Source: Cheilinus undulatus
Lineage: Eukaryota; Chordata; Actinopteri; Labriformes; Labridae
Assembly (NCBI RefSeq): GCF_018320785.1
Contig: NC_054872.1
Coordinates: forward strand, 40,660,551-40,724,550
Direction of reading: 5' to 3'
DNA: 64,000 bases
Below the pieces are notes generated by a model. That model saw only the letters and a list, made by a program, of their open reading frames with translations. It was not told where the DNA came from and made no database searches. Within the stretch, counting starts at the first letter, position 1. The number at the start of each line of letters is the position of its first letter. Positions 21,200 through 35,800 of the stretch are shown one piece after another. A program made the position numbers and the translations under genes.

Positions 21200-23547
21200 C
21201 AAAATTATTGGAACAGTGGGCCTAATTCATTTATTTTTGCTGTCAATTTAAAACATTTGGGTTTGACACAAAAATATGAATATGAGACCAAGGATCAACA
21301 ATTCAGGTTTTTGTACGTCTGGATCTGATACACAGCTTTGGAGATAGCTTTATTTGTAATGGAACACCAAATTTTTAAATGACCAAAAGTATAGGAACAG
21401 ATTTATTTTATTTATTTGTTTGTTTATTTGTAAAGGGACCATGTACAATAAAAAACATAAATGTTTCCATTCGATACATTGTACCAGAGTTAGCATAAAG
21501 CTAATTTACATCTGCAGTCCCTTGGCAGGTCACAATTAAAACATCAGTTATAAAACTTCACAGAGAAATGACAATAAAACATTAGCTCAAGCTGCAGAGT
21601 TAGATCACCCCCACAGGCATACACTCACATACACACAAACACATTCACACAGCCATATTTAAAATTATGTTATAGAATCAGTGTTTACAGAGTTGAGAGT
21701 CTTTCAGTAGATTTTTGAGTTTGTTCTTGAAGCTTCTGACAGAATCACAGTTCTTAATGCTGTCAGGGAGAGCGTTCCACTGAGTCGTGGCTTTTACAGA
21801 GAAAGCTGATGGACTTTAAACAAATCAAAGTGGATAAGATTTAATATTTAGTTGCAAATCCTTTTCTTGCAGTAACTGCATCAAGTCTGTGACCCAATGA
21901 CATCACCAAACACTTGCATTCTTCTTTTGTGATGTTTTTCCAGGCTTTCACCACAGCTTTTAGAGCTGGTAAACTGCTCTATAGGGTTCAAGTCTGGAGA
22001 TTGATTTGGCCAATCTAAAACCTTCCACTTCTTGCCTCTGATGAACTCCTCTGTTGTTTTAGCAGTGTGTTTTGGGTCGTTATCTTGCTGCATGATGGAT
22101 TTCCCAATCAGTTTGGTTGCATCTTTATTTAAACGGGCAGACAAAAGGTTTCTGTAGACTTCTGAGTTTGTTTCGCTGCTGCCATCATGTGTTAAATCAT
22201 CAGTGAAGACTAATGAGCCCAACCCAGAAGAAACCATGCAAGCACAAACCACGACATCACCTCCACTGTTTTACAGATGAGCTTGTGTGTTTGGGATCAT
22301 GAGCCGATCCTTTCTTTCTCCAAACTTAAGCCTTTCCATCACGTAGGTAAAGGTTAATCTTTAGCCTTTTTTCCATCAGGGGGTCCGGTTTGATTCAGTA
22401 TGGTTTGGTAAGCCAAACCCCAGAAAAGTTTGTGTTTCCAAAGACACCTATGCCCTCACTTGGTGGACGGGCTGTAAAGGCATGCACGTGAAGTCACAGT
22501 CAGCACAAATCTGCTAGGCAAGCTGCAGAGTTGTAGAAAGGATGGGTGACAGACATCAGTAGGGAATAAGCATTAAACAGCTTTATTTCAGCTGAAAGTG
22601 CCTTTTTAAAAAAAATAACTAAATACTAATTATGTTAACCGCTCTTAGGATGGATCCTCTGCTGATGAAATACATGTATAGAAACATTTAGAGTCGTAAC
22701 AGTACGTTAAGATGGGAATATATTTGGTCTAAAACAGTTTCTACAACAAAATATGAAAGTTTAGAGCTGTACTGTGAGAATTCACCACATTAAAAATATA
22801 GGGTGCCAAAAAGTGGGACGGTACAGGTCGGATTTTTGGGACCCTTTTCAACTTTTTGCTCTATGGAAATGCAAAAAAAAAAGTGTGCCGTTCCACACCT
22901 AACTGAACTGGACCGCTTGGTGGAAACAACCTATTTGTCTCATCAGTCCTTAAACTTTGTCCCAGAATTTTTGAGGCTTGTCTCTTTACTTTTAAACAAA
23001 TTTCAGCTTGACCTTCCTATTTGTCTTGCTAATGAGTGGTAAACTTCTTCTGGTGTAGCCTCTGTACTTTTGTTCATGAAGTCTTCTGTGAAGAGTAGAT
23101 GGTGATACCTTCACTCCTGGTCTCTAGGGGTTGTTGTTGATGTTAATAACAGTTGTTTTAGGGTCTTTCTTCACAGCTCTCACAATGTTTTTGTCATGAA
23201 TGTTTGATGTTTTCCTTGGTCTACCCGTTCGACGTCTGTTACTAAGTACACTGGCTATTGTACAATTGTGCAATGGCTGATTGATTTTCCATCTTCTCTC
23301 AGCTTCACTATTGCTTGTTTTTCACCCATAGACAGCTCTGTGGTTTTCATGTTACACCTTTAACTGTAAATGCAGTCTGCACAACAAATGTGCTATGTTC
23401 TTAGTTGTGCATCAGATCCAGATGTAAATACCTGGAAATAAGAGCTAAAATGATGATCTCTTGTCTTTTATTCATCTTTTAATGTCAAACCTAAATGTTT
23501 TCAGTCTACAGCAAAATAAAGGAATTGGCCTCACTGTTTCAATACTG
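21200..23547 (-). mobile_element. Tc1 transposon with nested insertions, abutting gene B
   Basis: Flanked by TA on both sides. The right end reads, on the minus strand, CAGTATTGAAACAGTGAGGC; the left end is a diverged inverted copy. Minus frame 22,252-21,881 holds the transposase DDE region (QQDNDPKHTAKTTEEF, then WPNQSPDLNPIE); N-terminal HTH remnants lie near 23,040-23,350. Foreign blocks interrupt it at about 21,405-21,810 and 22,370-22,930. The element ends 17 bp from the gene B stop codon. Confidence 0.82.
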
Positions 23548-23564
23548 TATGGGTACAGTACTCT

Positions 23565-23833
23565 TTACAACTTGTTCCTCTTGAGATCAGCAACAAGATA
23601 TGACTCCTCCTTCTCAAGGAGTTTGTAGAAGACATCCTTTCCTGCTTGTCCTGCAGCTTTCAGGGGGCCACTGAAGAGTTCCCTCATCTTTTCCTGAGTG
23701 GTCGGGGTTGCTCTCATTTTACCATAATCTTCTGGGTGGATTACACCTTCTTTCAGTAGTTTATCCAGTATTGGGCCAGTGTTGCTCACTCTCTTGATCA
23801 GTTCACACTGGTATTTATCCACAAAGTGCTCCT
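23565..23833 (-). CDS. Gene B CARD exon
   Basis: Acceptor ttcctcag; enters in phase 1; stop TAA at 23565. Encodes [20 protein letters not shown], then [11 protein letters not shown] and [12 protein letters not shown], a CARD of the ASC/NLRP1/CARD8 class (HFVD start, helices 1-6). It is close to the pycard CARDs at 48,737 and 61,492. Confidence 0.92.
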
Positions 23834-26800
23834 CTGAGGAAGACACAAAAAAGAAAAGTCAAACTCCCTCTGGCTTTGTTGTTTTCAGCTCTGTGTTCAC
23901 ACTGACAGTATTGATGATTCCGTCAGATTGTGTGTATGTTTTACTCTGAGGCTCAAACATTTTTTTAGACATTTTTCAAGTGAACCACGAGCAAGCAGGA
24001 GCCCTCCCACATCATGGGGGAAGAAAGACAGCCCTGCCCACTCTGGGATGCTGGTACAATTGCAGTGTCTTATCATAAGAGTACAATTCAAGGAGACCCA
24101 ACGGGCTTTCCAAACAGAAGAAAATTATTTGTTTGAAAACGCTTAAATATGAAAAATTAAATCATAGCTGCATATCTGAATGGATATCAGCCCTACAAAT
24201 GGCTTTACTCTGTCAAAACAGTAGGTGAGGGCAGGTGGTACCCTTTGTTTGGTCCAACTTCTATGCCAAGAGGAGCTTACAATGTGGCTGTTTGCTCTTC
24301 TTGAATAAAGAAATGTGGTCCAGTTCTGGTTAAATTGACACTATACCAATGCTACAGCCTATCTAACCGCTGTCTAATAACTCTTGCAAACTCATGCTGA
24401 AACAGGTCAGCAGAAGGGCGGAAACATCTTTTCCACCATCAAGAGCTTTCAGTGCTGTTTCTTCCTCTTTTTTGTATAAAGAAATGTGGTCCAATTGTGA
24501 TAAAACTATTGCTTTACTCCACCCAGCTAACTGCAAGTAACACAGAAGTTGTGCCAGCTCACAGTACAAATAAACCCAGCCTCGGCAACTGCTTCGTTCT
24601 CTTCAAATGACACTGAATGGTCTGGCATCTGATTCGTCACAAACATTGCAGAGGAGAGGCTTTGCAAGATGGATTTACCTGATGACAATAATAAATAATA
24701 AAATGCATCAAAAATTTTTGATATGGCATACAATTGAGCCAAAAATGTTTTCTGGTCCATTTTAACCTAAAATTTGCCAGATTCTGTGGAGCTAACCACT
24801 GCTGCAAGTTCTTATCTGCAGGTAGGAATCTGCAGTGGTGGCTAGCTTAGTTTTCTCAAGTACTTCATGCCTGGAAATACTCACTGAAATCACTGGAGAC
24901 TAACGACACCACTATTGCCAAGTAGCTCATACAACCCAACCTCAAAAATACAGTAATATCCCTTTAAGGTGGGACTCTATTAACTTTAACCTTATCTGTC
25001 AGAAAAAAAAAAAATTTTTAATCAAAATCACACCTGAACGCACTTTGTTGCTCCTGATTTTTTCTTTTTCTGCATCTTGGTCTCAAAGCAGACAAACTGT
25101 GATACAGACGGTCAGACAGACAGAGAGGAACTCTTCAAACACACGAACAATAGTTTATCATTATAAAAAAAAAGTCTTACCTTTTGAATGGCCTGTGCTT
25201 TGGTATTCATCTGAAAAATGAAATATAGAAGAAGAAAAAGTTTCTGACTGACTGCTTTTAAACAGAAAAAATGCTTCAGTGAACTGACTGTGTTCATTTA
25301 TTCTAACCTTTTCGAACTGCACAGGTCCAGACCGGTGTACTCTCATTTTTTTGTGCAAGCTTGAGAGTGAAGTTTTTGTCTGGATTTTCAAGAAAAACTT
25401 CAAAGAAATTTGGTGTTCTCCATTCATATCTGAGCTTCATTTCCTGAGAGAGGAACATTAAAAAGACAAAAGTGAAAAGAAATACTAACATGAGAAACAG
25501 ATTTTTTAAAAACTGCAAACATTAATGCAATTTTCAAAAAAGGTCTCATGTTCATTCAAATCAAAATGATTTATCAATACAAAGAAATATGCATAAACAG
25601 ATTGATTAAATTAATTAAATCACATTGCCCCAAGTATCAAGAGCTGATGCTTGTTTAGGCTGATAAATAATAGAAGGTTGGAGTAATGTATTTTCTCTGT
25701 CAGTTTGTCTGAATTGAAAACAAGACTCCACTTATATAAGGTATAATCTGTGTTTTTTACATAAATAATGTATTTCTTTAAACACTCATCTAAGATCTCA
25801 AGTCATACATGAAATCTGACTTTCCTCTAGGTATTGCTGTTCAATTCATTGAAATAAATTAAGTTCTGTATGTTATTATGACTATTTGAGTAGTAATAGA
25901 ACAAAATAACAATGGCATTGTTCAGTTTTACTCATGCTTCAGTAATCAGCTCACTCCATTGAGCTCAGTTCATTGATTTTAAAGCGGTTCATACCTCAGG
26001 ATAAATTTCTGCACCTTCCACATCTGCTGTCAAGATGAAACGATCACGAATTTTCAAGGACTTCTCTGGATGTGGCTTTCGGATTAATTTGTATCCGTAG
26101 GATGATTCCCTCTTGTCCATTTCCTGTGCAAAAAAAAAAAAGACCTTAAAAGAAAATTGCTAAAATATTTCCATAGCTGGATGGTGTATTAGTCAAATTA
26201 CACATGGTGCAGCTCTGAGCATTGTTGCTTGTATTTGTGACAGAGAGAAAAGAAATCACCTGTTGCAGACCAGGATCACGTGGGACCAGATAAACATGGA
26301 GTGTGAGGAACGCTGTGTTGGTTTTATAGATTAAAACGCTGCAGTGTGTTTTCACTGGAACACCAGCTTTGATCAGAACTGCTTTTGGTGAGAAAACTGG
26401 ATCACATAATTTGACATGGGTTGGTGTGACCTCAGACACTTGTTCCACGACGTCTCCACAGTCATCTATGTGAAGAACTGCAAACTTGTCCAATATTTCA
26501 GGGTCATCCTCTGCATTAAAAAATATACAGCTCATAAGGACAAGAGGACTGCGCCAGTTCTGAGCACATCAGCAGGAATTCAGTGATATTGTTTCACTTA
26601 CCGAAGCAGATCCAGTGCGGCAGATACACTTCATCAAACTTTCCAGCAGTGATTTTGATGTTCATTAGAGGGCCTGCAGGTAAGTATTTGAGGCCCTCAA
26701 TCCTCTCCACATGTTCCCCCCAAGAGCAAAACTGGTACTGAAAGCTGACCTTCTCCTTACACGTCCAGCGCATGCCAGAGACACTGCATTCAAAGCAGCT

Positions 26801-29800
26801 TCCTGCTTCGCTTTGTAGGCTAGCATGGAAAAGTAAATGAGTTTGTACAACAGCAACAACTGTATTATAGAACAATAAATGTGCATACTTAGAGTAACTG
26901 CTGTGAGTTTAAATAAAATATATCAAGTTCCATTTTTCTTTAAGGGAGTATCGATGAAGTTATTTTTCACCTGTAAGTTGGGGACTTATCTTCGTCAGTG
27001 CTCTTCACTCCAGGTTCAAGTTTGGTCCAGTTACAAGGGTCCTGCTAAAGAAGACAATCATATTTGTGAGATTTTATGTTTAATACAATAGGTGAAAATT
27101 AAAAATCTGAAAAATGAATAAATAGAATAATAATGTAATGGGTTACCGTATTGCGTTCACAGTCTTCAGGCTCTAGGCTTCTTGAGGGACCTAGTAATGA
27201 TGCATCAGTAGAAATCAAGTGTTAACACTGTCATGAACAAATGGGTTGAAAACTTTAAACAGCAGTTTACACCTTGTGTCAGCCAGTGAAGTAGCAGTTC
27301 ACATCAGTGATAATGCAACAGTTGACAGCTGCTGGGCAGAATGGGGATTATTTTAAAACTTAATAGAACTACTGTCAGGCAGTTAAATTGCCAGGCAGTA
27401 GTTCTGTAGAATTGCCAGACAGTGAAAGTACAGTGGTGGGTCAAGAAGATGGAATAGGGTGGTTTCTGTTGTCCTGACCACCAAAATCTCATCAATTCTA
27501 GGGATGTTCCTTGTCAAACAATTTAACATCCTGTTACTGCAGTAAGAACTGTGTTTAGCTGGTAAAACATGGGAAAAATTTGCAGGTTTTAGGGTTTCTG
27601 AGTCAGGAATTAGAGTTAGTGATTAAAAAAACAAAAGAAAATGTATTTTTCAAATATTCCATTGAAAAGTGAAAAAAAGGAATTTAATCTACACTTTGAC
27701 TATAGTTTTCGTTAAAGAAGAATCAGGATTCAAATCATATCCTGGACCCAAAATCAGGATTTAAATCATGGGTTGAGTGTGAACTTACATCCCTAATCCA
27801 AACCGGTTGTGATTGAGTGTTCTGTACTGCGTTTAAGTGTCCTGTATTACAGCATACGTACAGAAACATGCCATGAGAGACACACTGTGTACGAATATAG
27901 CTAACATTAGCAGTGCTAGTGCCACCAGCATTTGAACCTCTTTACAGGTTAATTGTTACGTTTTTGTGTGGAATATTGTAATTCAATGCTTTGTTTAAAT
28001 GTGAGTAGAGCCTGACACAGACTTTGAATGACTTCATCCCTGTTTTCTATATCAAAAGGGTGCTAAACAGTGCTGTTCCTATTGCTATTGATGGTATCAG
28101 CTCACTGATGTTTAAATGGGATTAAAGAGCATTTTGGCAGCAAAGCAATAGCCATAAAGAACAGCTATTGGGGCAACTAATGGTGGATGAATGCACTGCA
28201 GTTGAGACAAAGTGTTTGACCAGGGTAGTAGACCTGAACTAATAAAAAAATATACAGTGCTCAACAAATTTATTAGACCACCACCCAAAGTAAGGTTTAT
28301 GCCACAGCTGTCCTAAATTAACAGCATTGGTAAAATTAACAAAATCATTTTATATGTTTCTGCAATGGTTATTACAGCAATATGTAGAGGGTTTTCAACA
28401 AAAATGATATTTTTAATGCTAAAACATAATTATTACTGTTATCAATGAATTTTCAAATTTACTGATTTACAAAAAAACTGAAAAAATAGTAAAGCACATT
28501 ATTATTTCTTGATTAATACGTCAAAATATAGTTATTTACTTGCATTTGTTATTTTTTTAGTTATTTACTTGTACTTGTTATTTACTTGCAAAAATGAGTT
28601 TTAGTGGTTGAATGTTATGCTTGATTGATTTCTGACTTCTCAGAGAAGCCCAGTGAGCCGGCTCAAATTTAGGTATAAAAAGGTAAATTCAGTTTGAAAT
28701 TCCTCATTCCTGTTCAAAATGGTAAAACATTTTTAGTTTTAGTTTTAGATTTTAGTTTTAAACAAGTTTTTGAAAGATTTCTAAAATATTTATGTTTTCT
28801 CGTTTTTATGTCAGGTGGTCTAATACAGCACTGTGAATAATGAGAATAACAAATTCAACAGTTTGTCAGGCTTTTCTGCATACTAATCAGTTCATCCTTG
28901 ACTTAATTTGGACGTTTGTGCTAAGTCTGTACAAAATTTCTCAAAGTGCACTCGAGCTAACACATTCACAAAAATGGCCTGGTTGGATGTACATGATTGA
29001 TTGATTGATTGATTGTACTTTATTTACGTGTCATGCACAAAAAGTGTCCAACCCTATTGAGTTTATCAGACACCAGGAATATAATGATAGTGTTTAAAAA
29101 TTGATTTATAATAAGCAGATACAAAGTTGCATGACCTTTTCCCAGCTCAGTAACAAACAGGACATTCTGTCTTTTCTCTCAGGGGTAGCAGATCAAATCT
29201 GCCATAAAGAAAGGTTTGTTTTCTAAAGAAAAACTCAAGTTTTTCATAATCAAACCAAAAAGTCAGCATCGAAGACATAAAAAAAATCAAATCAGTTAAA
29301 ACCTCGGGTCTAAGTGTTGGTTTGTGCCAATTTTGACAAAACCCCTCAATGCGTTCCCAGGGTATTGTGAATACAAGATTTGAGGTCACAGTAACCTTGA
29401 GCTTGTACCTCCAAAGTTCAGTCAGTTTGTCCTTAAGTCAGAGTGGACATTTGTGCAAAGTTTAAAGAACAGAAGTCAAAGTGTGAGGTCTTATGGCCCG
29501 GACAGACGTAGTGATAACCCAAAGACATAATGCCTCTGGCCCTGGCTGTTCCTGGCTGAAGGTGAAATACAGACTATGTTCTAACAATGTTTGATAGGGT
29601 CAAAGTGTTTTTTCATAACATACCTTCAGATCCTGAGATGCTTTCAGACAACTTCTCCAACAGATCAGTCCTGTTTATCATCTCTAGAGCATCCTTAGTC
29701 ACCTCCACACACTGCTGGCCATAGATCTCCACCATCAGCTCCGCTGTTTGTCTCTTGTCAGCCGTCTCCACTTGGTCTCTTGGCATTTTTGGGAGACCCT

Positions 29801-32800
29801 CTCTCATTTTGGTGTACTGCAGGACATGTTTGAATTTCTCCAGTTCCCCTGAACTTAGTTCTTCCAGGATTTCCAATAGCTTCACATGAAGAGGTGTCAT
29901 AGTAGATTCCTGATGGATTTAAATAAATCGGATATTTTGAATGTCATCTGAAGTGATTACACTTTCATTTATTAGTATCGATGTTGTGCATTTTAGTTCT
30001 GATCATATTGTAAGAACAAATTTGATCTGTTTTGATTATTTTTAAGACACTCTGGCATTTATCTTTAGCTGGATACAAGACATTTACATAAGGACAAAGA
30101 GCTCTACCTAGTAAGCAACAGGGAGCCAAGCATTTGACATTAATCACATTTGGGACAGTTATAACATTTTTAGATTTTAAGATTACTATTGGGACATTTT
30201 ATTTTTCTCTGAACTGGTTGTCGGTCATGTTGCTGTATCACTGACCCACTGATCAACTGGTCTAATTGCCTCATCAGCAGAAAAGATATTTCTGCTTTAA
30301 AAACTCCTTGACGACTTTGCAGATAAACTGAGTACAAAGTTAAATATTGGAAAGAAACATGCTACCCGGTAAGCAGGCAAAATATAGAAAGAAATACGCA
30401 AAAGAATGTGAAAATGAATCAAAACTGTGAGGTATTTTGGTTGAATTTAATAATTTAAATTCAGATTAGGTAAACACAGTTTATTTACACATATGGAAAA
30501 AATTATCAGTACCCTTCTGTTAAAGACAGAAAAACCCACAATGGTCACTGAAATAACTTTAAACTGATAAAAGTAATAATAAAAAGTAATAATAAAAAAG
30601 GTATGTGTGTGTGTGTGGGGGGGGGGGGGGGGGGGGTTAGCCATTGTGATTGTTAAGCTTATACTAATTTTTTTTTCTGGGCCAGCATCTGTCTGTAATT
30701 AGGCATAATTTGTATGAATACTGTTGAAGATGTTGCAATTTTCTAGTGGTAACAATAAACATGAAAATATTAGGTGTATCATTGAGATTAAATATCTTAT
30801 CAAAAGAGGTTTTTTTTTTATCTCAATGATTAAATAAATGTTAAATAAAGTGTGTCAGATAAGGCATTACTTACTTTCAGCCTGTATTTTGACTGAGGGT
30901 CCTCTATGAGAAGGAGAAAAAGAAAAAAAAACAGTCTGGTCAGTTTTAGTACAGAGAAAAGTTTTACACGCACATCAAACCAGGTAGCTCTGCACATGGT
31001 GAGCCAAAAATATGAAAGAACAGAAAAGTGTCTTGCACACTGCAGAGCTCAAAAAATCTAAATTATCTATTGTACTAAAATAGTGATATTCAAGCACTGC
31101 TGCTCTTCATCAGACAAAAGGGAGAATAGCGTAGCAACTCATTATATACAGGTGAAGGTGATCACATGAACAGTCACATGATCTGATCCATACGTCATCA
31201 CATGTGCAAGTTTCAAAACATGGATGTCAGCATACAACGTAGTGAAGATATGTGATTTATACAATTTCAAATGTTCAAGATACTGTGCTTAATTGTTAGC
31301 ATCATTGTTGAGATGTTAAATTGTAACAATCTGCACACATAGTATAGGTCTGGAACACATGACAGTGTAGATCTAAACCGCACTACTAAAACCAAATTTC
31401 CATAACGCTGTTATAGGAAAACAAATATATCAGGGGAGAAACTCCATGGTATAATGTAATAAAAAACAGGCAGGAAGCCATCATAAAATACTTTACCAAA
31501 CTAGAGAGGCGCTTCTAAGTCCTGTAATTCTTAAATCAGGGATAGACAGTCATATCTAACAGGAAGTACCCAACCACCCACCCACCCAGGCAACTCCATC
31601 GTGAAGTACACAGACAACATGACAGTGGTCGGGCTCATCTCAGGGGAGATGAATCTGCTTACAGGGATGAGATTAAAAAACTGTCATCATGGTGCAGCAT
31701 CAACAACCTGTTCCTCAACACAACTAAGACTAAATAAATAATAGTGGACTTCAGGAGAAACAGATCTAACCCTCAGCCCATACACATTAACGGGGACTGT
31801 GTGGGTCTCGGACTTCAAGTTCCTCGGCCTGCACCTAAATAATGACCTAACCTGGAAAACCAACACCACAGCACAGATCAAAAAGGCACAGCAGTGACTC
31901 CACTTCCTGAGGGTCATGAAGAGCAACACCCTGGCCAAGGAGCTTCTGGTGTCCTTTTACAGATGCCCCATTGAAAGTGTACTGGCATACTGCATCCCAG
32001 TGTGGTTCTCCAGCTGCACTGCTCAGGAGAAGACAGCTCTCTAGAGGGTCATTAATACAGCACGGAAAATCACAGGCTGTGCTCTCCTCTCCTTAGAGGA
32101 GCTGTTCAGGTCCCGCTGCCACAGGAAGACCCTGGGCATCCTGAAGGACTCATCCCACCCAGCACATCACCTGCTCCAACTGCTACCCTCAGGAAGACGG
32201 TTCAGGACAATAAGAACCAAAACTAACAGACTGAAAAACAGCACATATCCCAGAGCAGTTTCAATATTAAATGAGAAACTGCTCGAGCACTAAATAAAAC
32301 TGCAAGAAAAAAAAATAATAATGTGTTGTATGTTGTACAATGACAATAAAAACAATTCTGATTCTGAGGTAAATAGGGACACTGCACAACTGATCCAGTC
32401 AAAGCAGAAATTACCATATCAGGCTAGGCAATTACATGAAATCATAAAAGGCGGCAATAGCATGTATAAGCAATATAATAAAAAGTTAGCAAGCTACAGG
32501 TTAGCAATTCTATATTTGTTTTCCTGTACTTTAACAGTGTTATAGAACTCTGGTTTTATTAATGTGGCTCAGATCTACACTGTCATGTGTTCTAGACCTA
32601 TACTATGTGTACATAACCTGACACGCCAGATGGATGTGTGAAACACATCCATCTGCTGCTTGTTAAGGTCACGACTCTGCTGCACCTCAAAGTACTTCCC
32701 CTCATCGCTGATTGGTCCTGTCACTTTCTAATCAGGCCCAAACATTTCAGATGGGTGCTTAACAAGATGGATTCGCCAGTGAAAAACAAGGAAATGGGCG

Positions 32801-35800
32801 TGTCCATCTGCTTTGCAAGGTTAATTTGTACACAGATTGCTACAAATTAACATCTTGACAATGATGCTAACAATTAAGCACAGCTCTTGAAATTTGTACA
32901 AATCAAATATGGCATGAAGAGCAGTAGTTCTTGAAATGTCACTACTTTGGTGCAATAGATAATTTGGATTTTTGGAGCTCTGAAGGTGCAAGATGCTTTT
33001 TTTTCTTTCTTGGTCAGTTTTAGTGACAAAAAATTTAGTAGGACACCATTTCAATCACACTTTGAGCTAAAGTGGGGGTATTATGCCTTTTTTCAAGGCT
33101 TTACACCATCTCTCTGATACCCACGTACTAGCCCGGAGTCTGATCCTGATAGTTTGAAGAGAGAGGGGGAAGAAACCCAGCAGCAGTGAAGGATAGAGAA
33201 GGACGTATCTGTTTGGTAAGTGTTTAATTACTGTGTTGCTAAATGGCTAAAAGGCCTTATGGGGGCGGTCTGTTCCGCTTTGCCGGCAGCACGAACAAAC
33301 CACGAACCAGTCAGGAGATCCTACTGCGATGACCGCATCAGTTTTCTCCATCAAAATCTCGTCTCGGGAGAATCTTGGAGATATTTCCACCCGTTTTCAT
33401 CAGTTTACACGCTAATTCCAAGATTACCGCCACATACGTTTATCTTGTGGTTTGAAAATTTGCATACGTGAAGTATGGACACCCAACATTGTGACTTTAT
33501 ATCTATGTTTTAAAAATCGGTAAAGTATAATACCCCCACTTTAAAATATTGACTGCATTCAAGATTTACTCATTTTAAGGACTTATTGTTTTATTTGAGT
33601 GTACTGTTTGTATCCTTAATGTATTAATTAAACTCAACAATCTCTGCAAAGTAAATTATAAAACAGGTACAGTGTGAATGCATAATATGCCAGCTGTTAT
33701 CTTCTTACTTTGAGTTTTGAGTCTTGAGATGGTCTCTGGCAGCCTTTTCAACAGATCAGTTCTCCCCATCTTCTGTAAAATGTCCTTGGTCATTTCTTCT
33801 GACAGTTGGCCAAAGACATCCACCATCAGCTCTGCCATGCCAACTCTACCTGCATTCCTCACTTGTTCTGGGTGTATTTGGAGGCCTTTATTCATTGCAT
33901 CATGCAGAAGGAGCTGCTTGAATCGGTCATGTTCTTCAGAACTCAAGTATTGTAGAGCTTTTGCGAGATTCGCACAGATAGATGTTTTGGGGTCCTTTTG
34001 ATGGATAAAAAGTAATCAGAAAACACTTATGAGCTTCATCTTCTCCATAGTGACAGCAACATAGCATCAATGTATGCAGTTTATTCATGACAGCATTGTA
34101 ACAACACATTTCAAACATTAGTCACAAAGACAATATGGTGTAATCTGACTTGAAGATAACAACACAAAGCATTCTGAAATGTATTTTTTATGTTAAATTG
34201 TTTTTTTAGTTGGACTTTCTTCTAGCTTCTATAGCAGCTATAATATCTAATTAAAAAAAACTCATTCCTTCTCTTTATGTCTGAAGGAGGCTAATTTTAT
34301 TTTGGTAACAATGAAAAGAAAATTGTTCAGTAAAGTGTGTCTGATTTAACATTACTAACCCTTTGATGCCACATCATCCGACTTTGATGAGGTTTCTCTG
34401 AGGAGAAAAAACATAATTCTGCTAAAAATACATTTATTAATGAAGTGCTTTTCAAAAACTCAAAGACTCTGTACACTAGTTAAAAAGACATTACACTTTA
34501 AAAAGCAAACCAACATAACGAGCAAGAAGACAAAGAAATAAGCAAAGTGACAAAATCACACATTAAAAGCCAATTTAAAAAGGTGAGTCTTGAGCAGTGA
34601 TTTAAATGTGGATAAGACTGTGCAGTCTTAAATATGTTTAGGGAGTTAGCTCTAGAGGGAACTAAAAGCAGCTATGGAGAAGGCTCTGTCCCCCCAGATT
34701 CAGTGCCTGGTTCTTATTGTTCGAGAGAGGAGATTAGGGTTTGAAGGGCAGAGGCTATGGGTGGGGTTGTGATGGTGTTTGAGGTCAGTGAAGTAGAGGG
34801 GCACATGGTATTTGAGGGCTGTATGGGTGAGAAGCAGGATTTTGAATGGAATGCGATAGAGGACAGGGAGCCAGTGGAGGTTTTTAAAGCTGTTTTGGGT
34901 GGGGAGGTGAGTCACATATGGTTGTCTACTGTGGCAGTGTTTGTCTTCATTTGCTTACTTTTGACCCTGGAGCTCTTTGATGGCCTTATGATCAGATCAT
35001 TCCGGCTCAAGTCCATTAAAACCTCATTGGTCACCTCCAGAGGCTGCTGCTTCTTCATCATCAGATCTACCACATCATGAGCAGCTCTACCCTGCATCAA
35101 TATGGTCCAGGGGATTTGTTGAATACTTCTTCTGAAGTATGAGAACTGCAACAACAACTTGAATTTCTCAAGTTCCTTATCACTCAGAAGCTTCAGTGTT
35201 CTCAAAAGGCTTGGTACTTCATCAGCCTTGACTGACTGATTGGCTGTCTACAAAAAAAAAACACAACAACAATACAATTAGACAATAAGTAATTTCTTTT
35301 AATTATAAAAGCAAAACTGCAGATTTAGTCGAAGATCTGCTGATGATTCCTCATCCTCCTTATGAGAACAAGACACTGGGTGATATCTGTTCTATTGATT
35401 AAGGCTGCCTGATCTTTACAAACACTAAGCATGATTTAAACATATTTGTGCAGTAGCGACATCAATGCGTAATCCTTTTATTTTTGAAAACATATAACTA
35501 ACAACTAATTTAACACAACAAATGGTTGCTTCTGTAACACTGAAATCAAAGTAAATCACTTAATATTACAAGTTGATTTAAAAATATAAGAAGATGAACA
35601 TGAATGTTGTGTTAAACACTGAACTCAACCTTAATAACTTTTTAAATAATTGTTTTGTTTTTTAACAATCACTCGCAATGTAAAAGACATGTATGGTTTT
35701 CAGTAATTGTTGAATAAATTAGAGCTGTTGAATAAAGTCAGACTCACTTCATCTGTTGTAGATTGATGGTCATCCGAAGAAGGTGTTTCTGGGGAGAGAA

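Larger units (their letters stand above)
27191..29623 (-). other. Gene B intron between PYD6 and FIIND
   Basis: This is where a NACHT-LRR would lie in an NLR. None is present: no Walker A/B-like ORF and no leucine-rich exons. It holds a small hairpin at 27,366-27,404 (agaactactg/cagtagttct arms), a mariner-like MITE (28,255-28,833), a GATT simple repeat near 28,994 and a LINE tail (29,285-29,560). Confidence 0.6.

Noticed and set aside
27191-29623. Hidden NACHT or LRR exons between PYD6 and FIIND
   Set aside because: Flanking exons join directly in phase, and the intron contains only repeats and short ORFs without P-loop or leucine-rich patterns.
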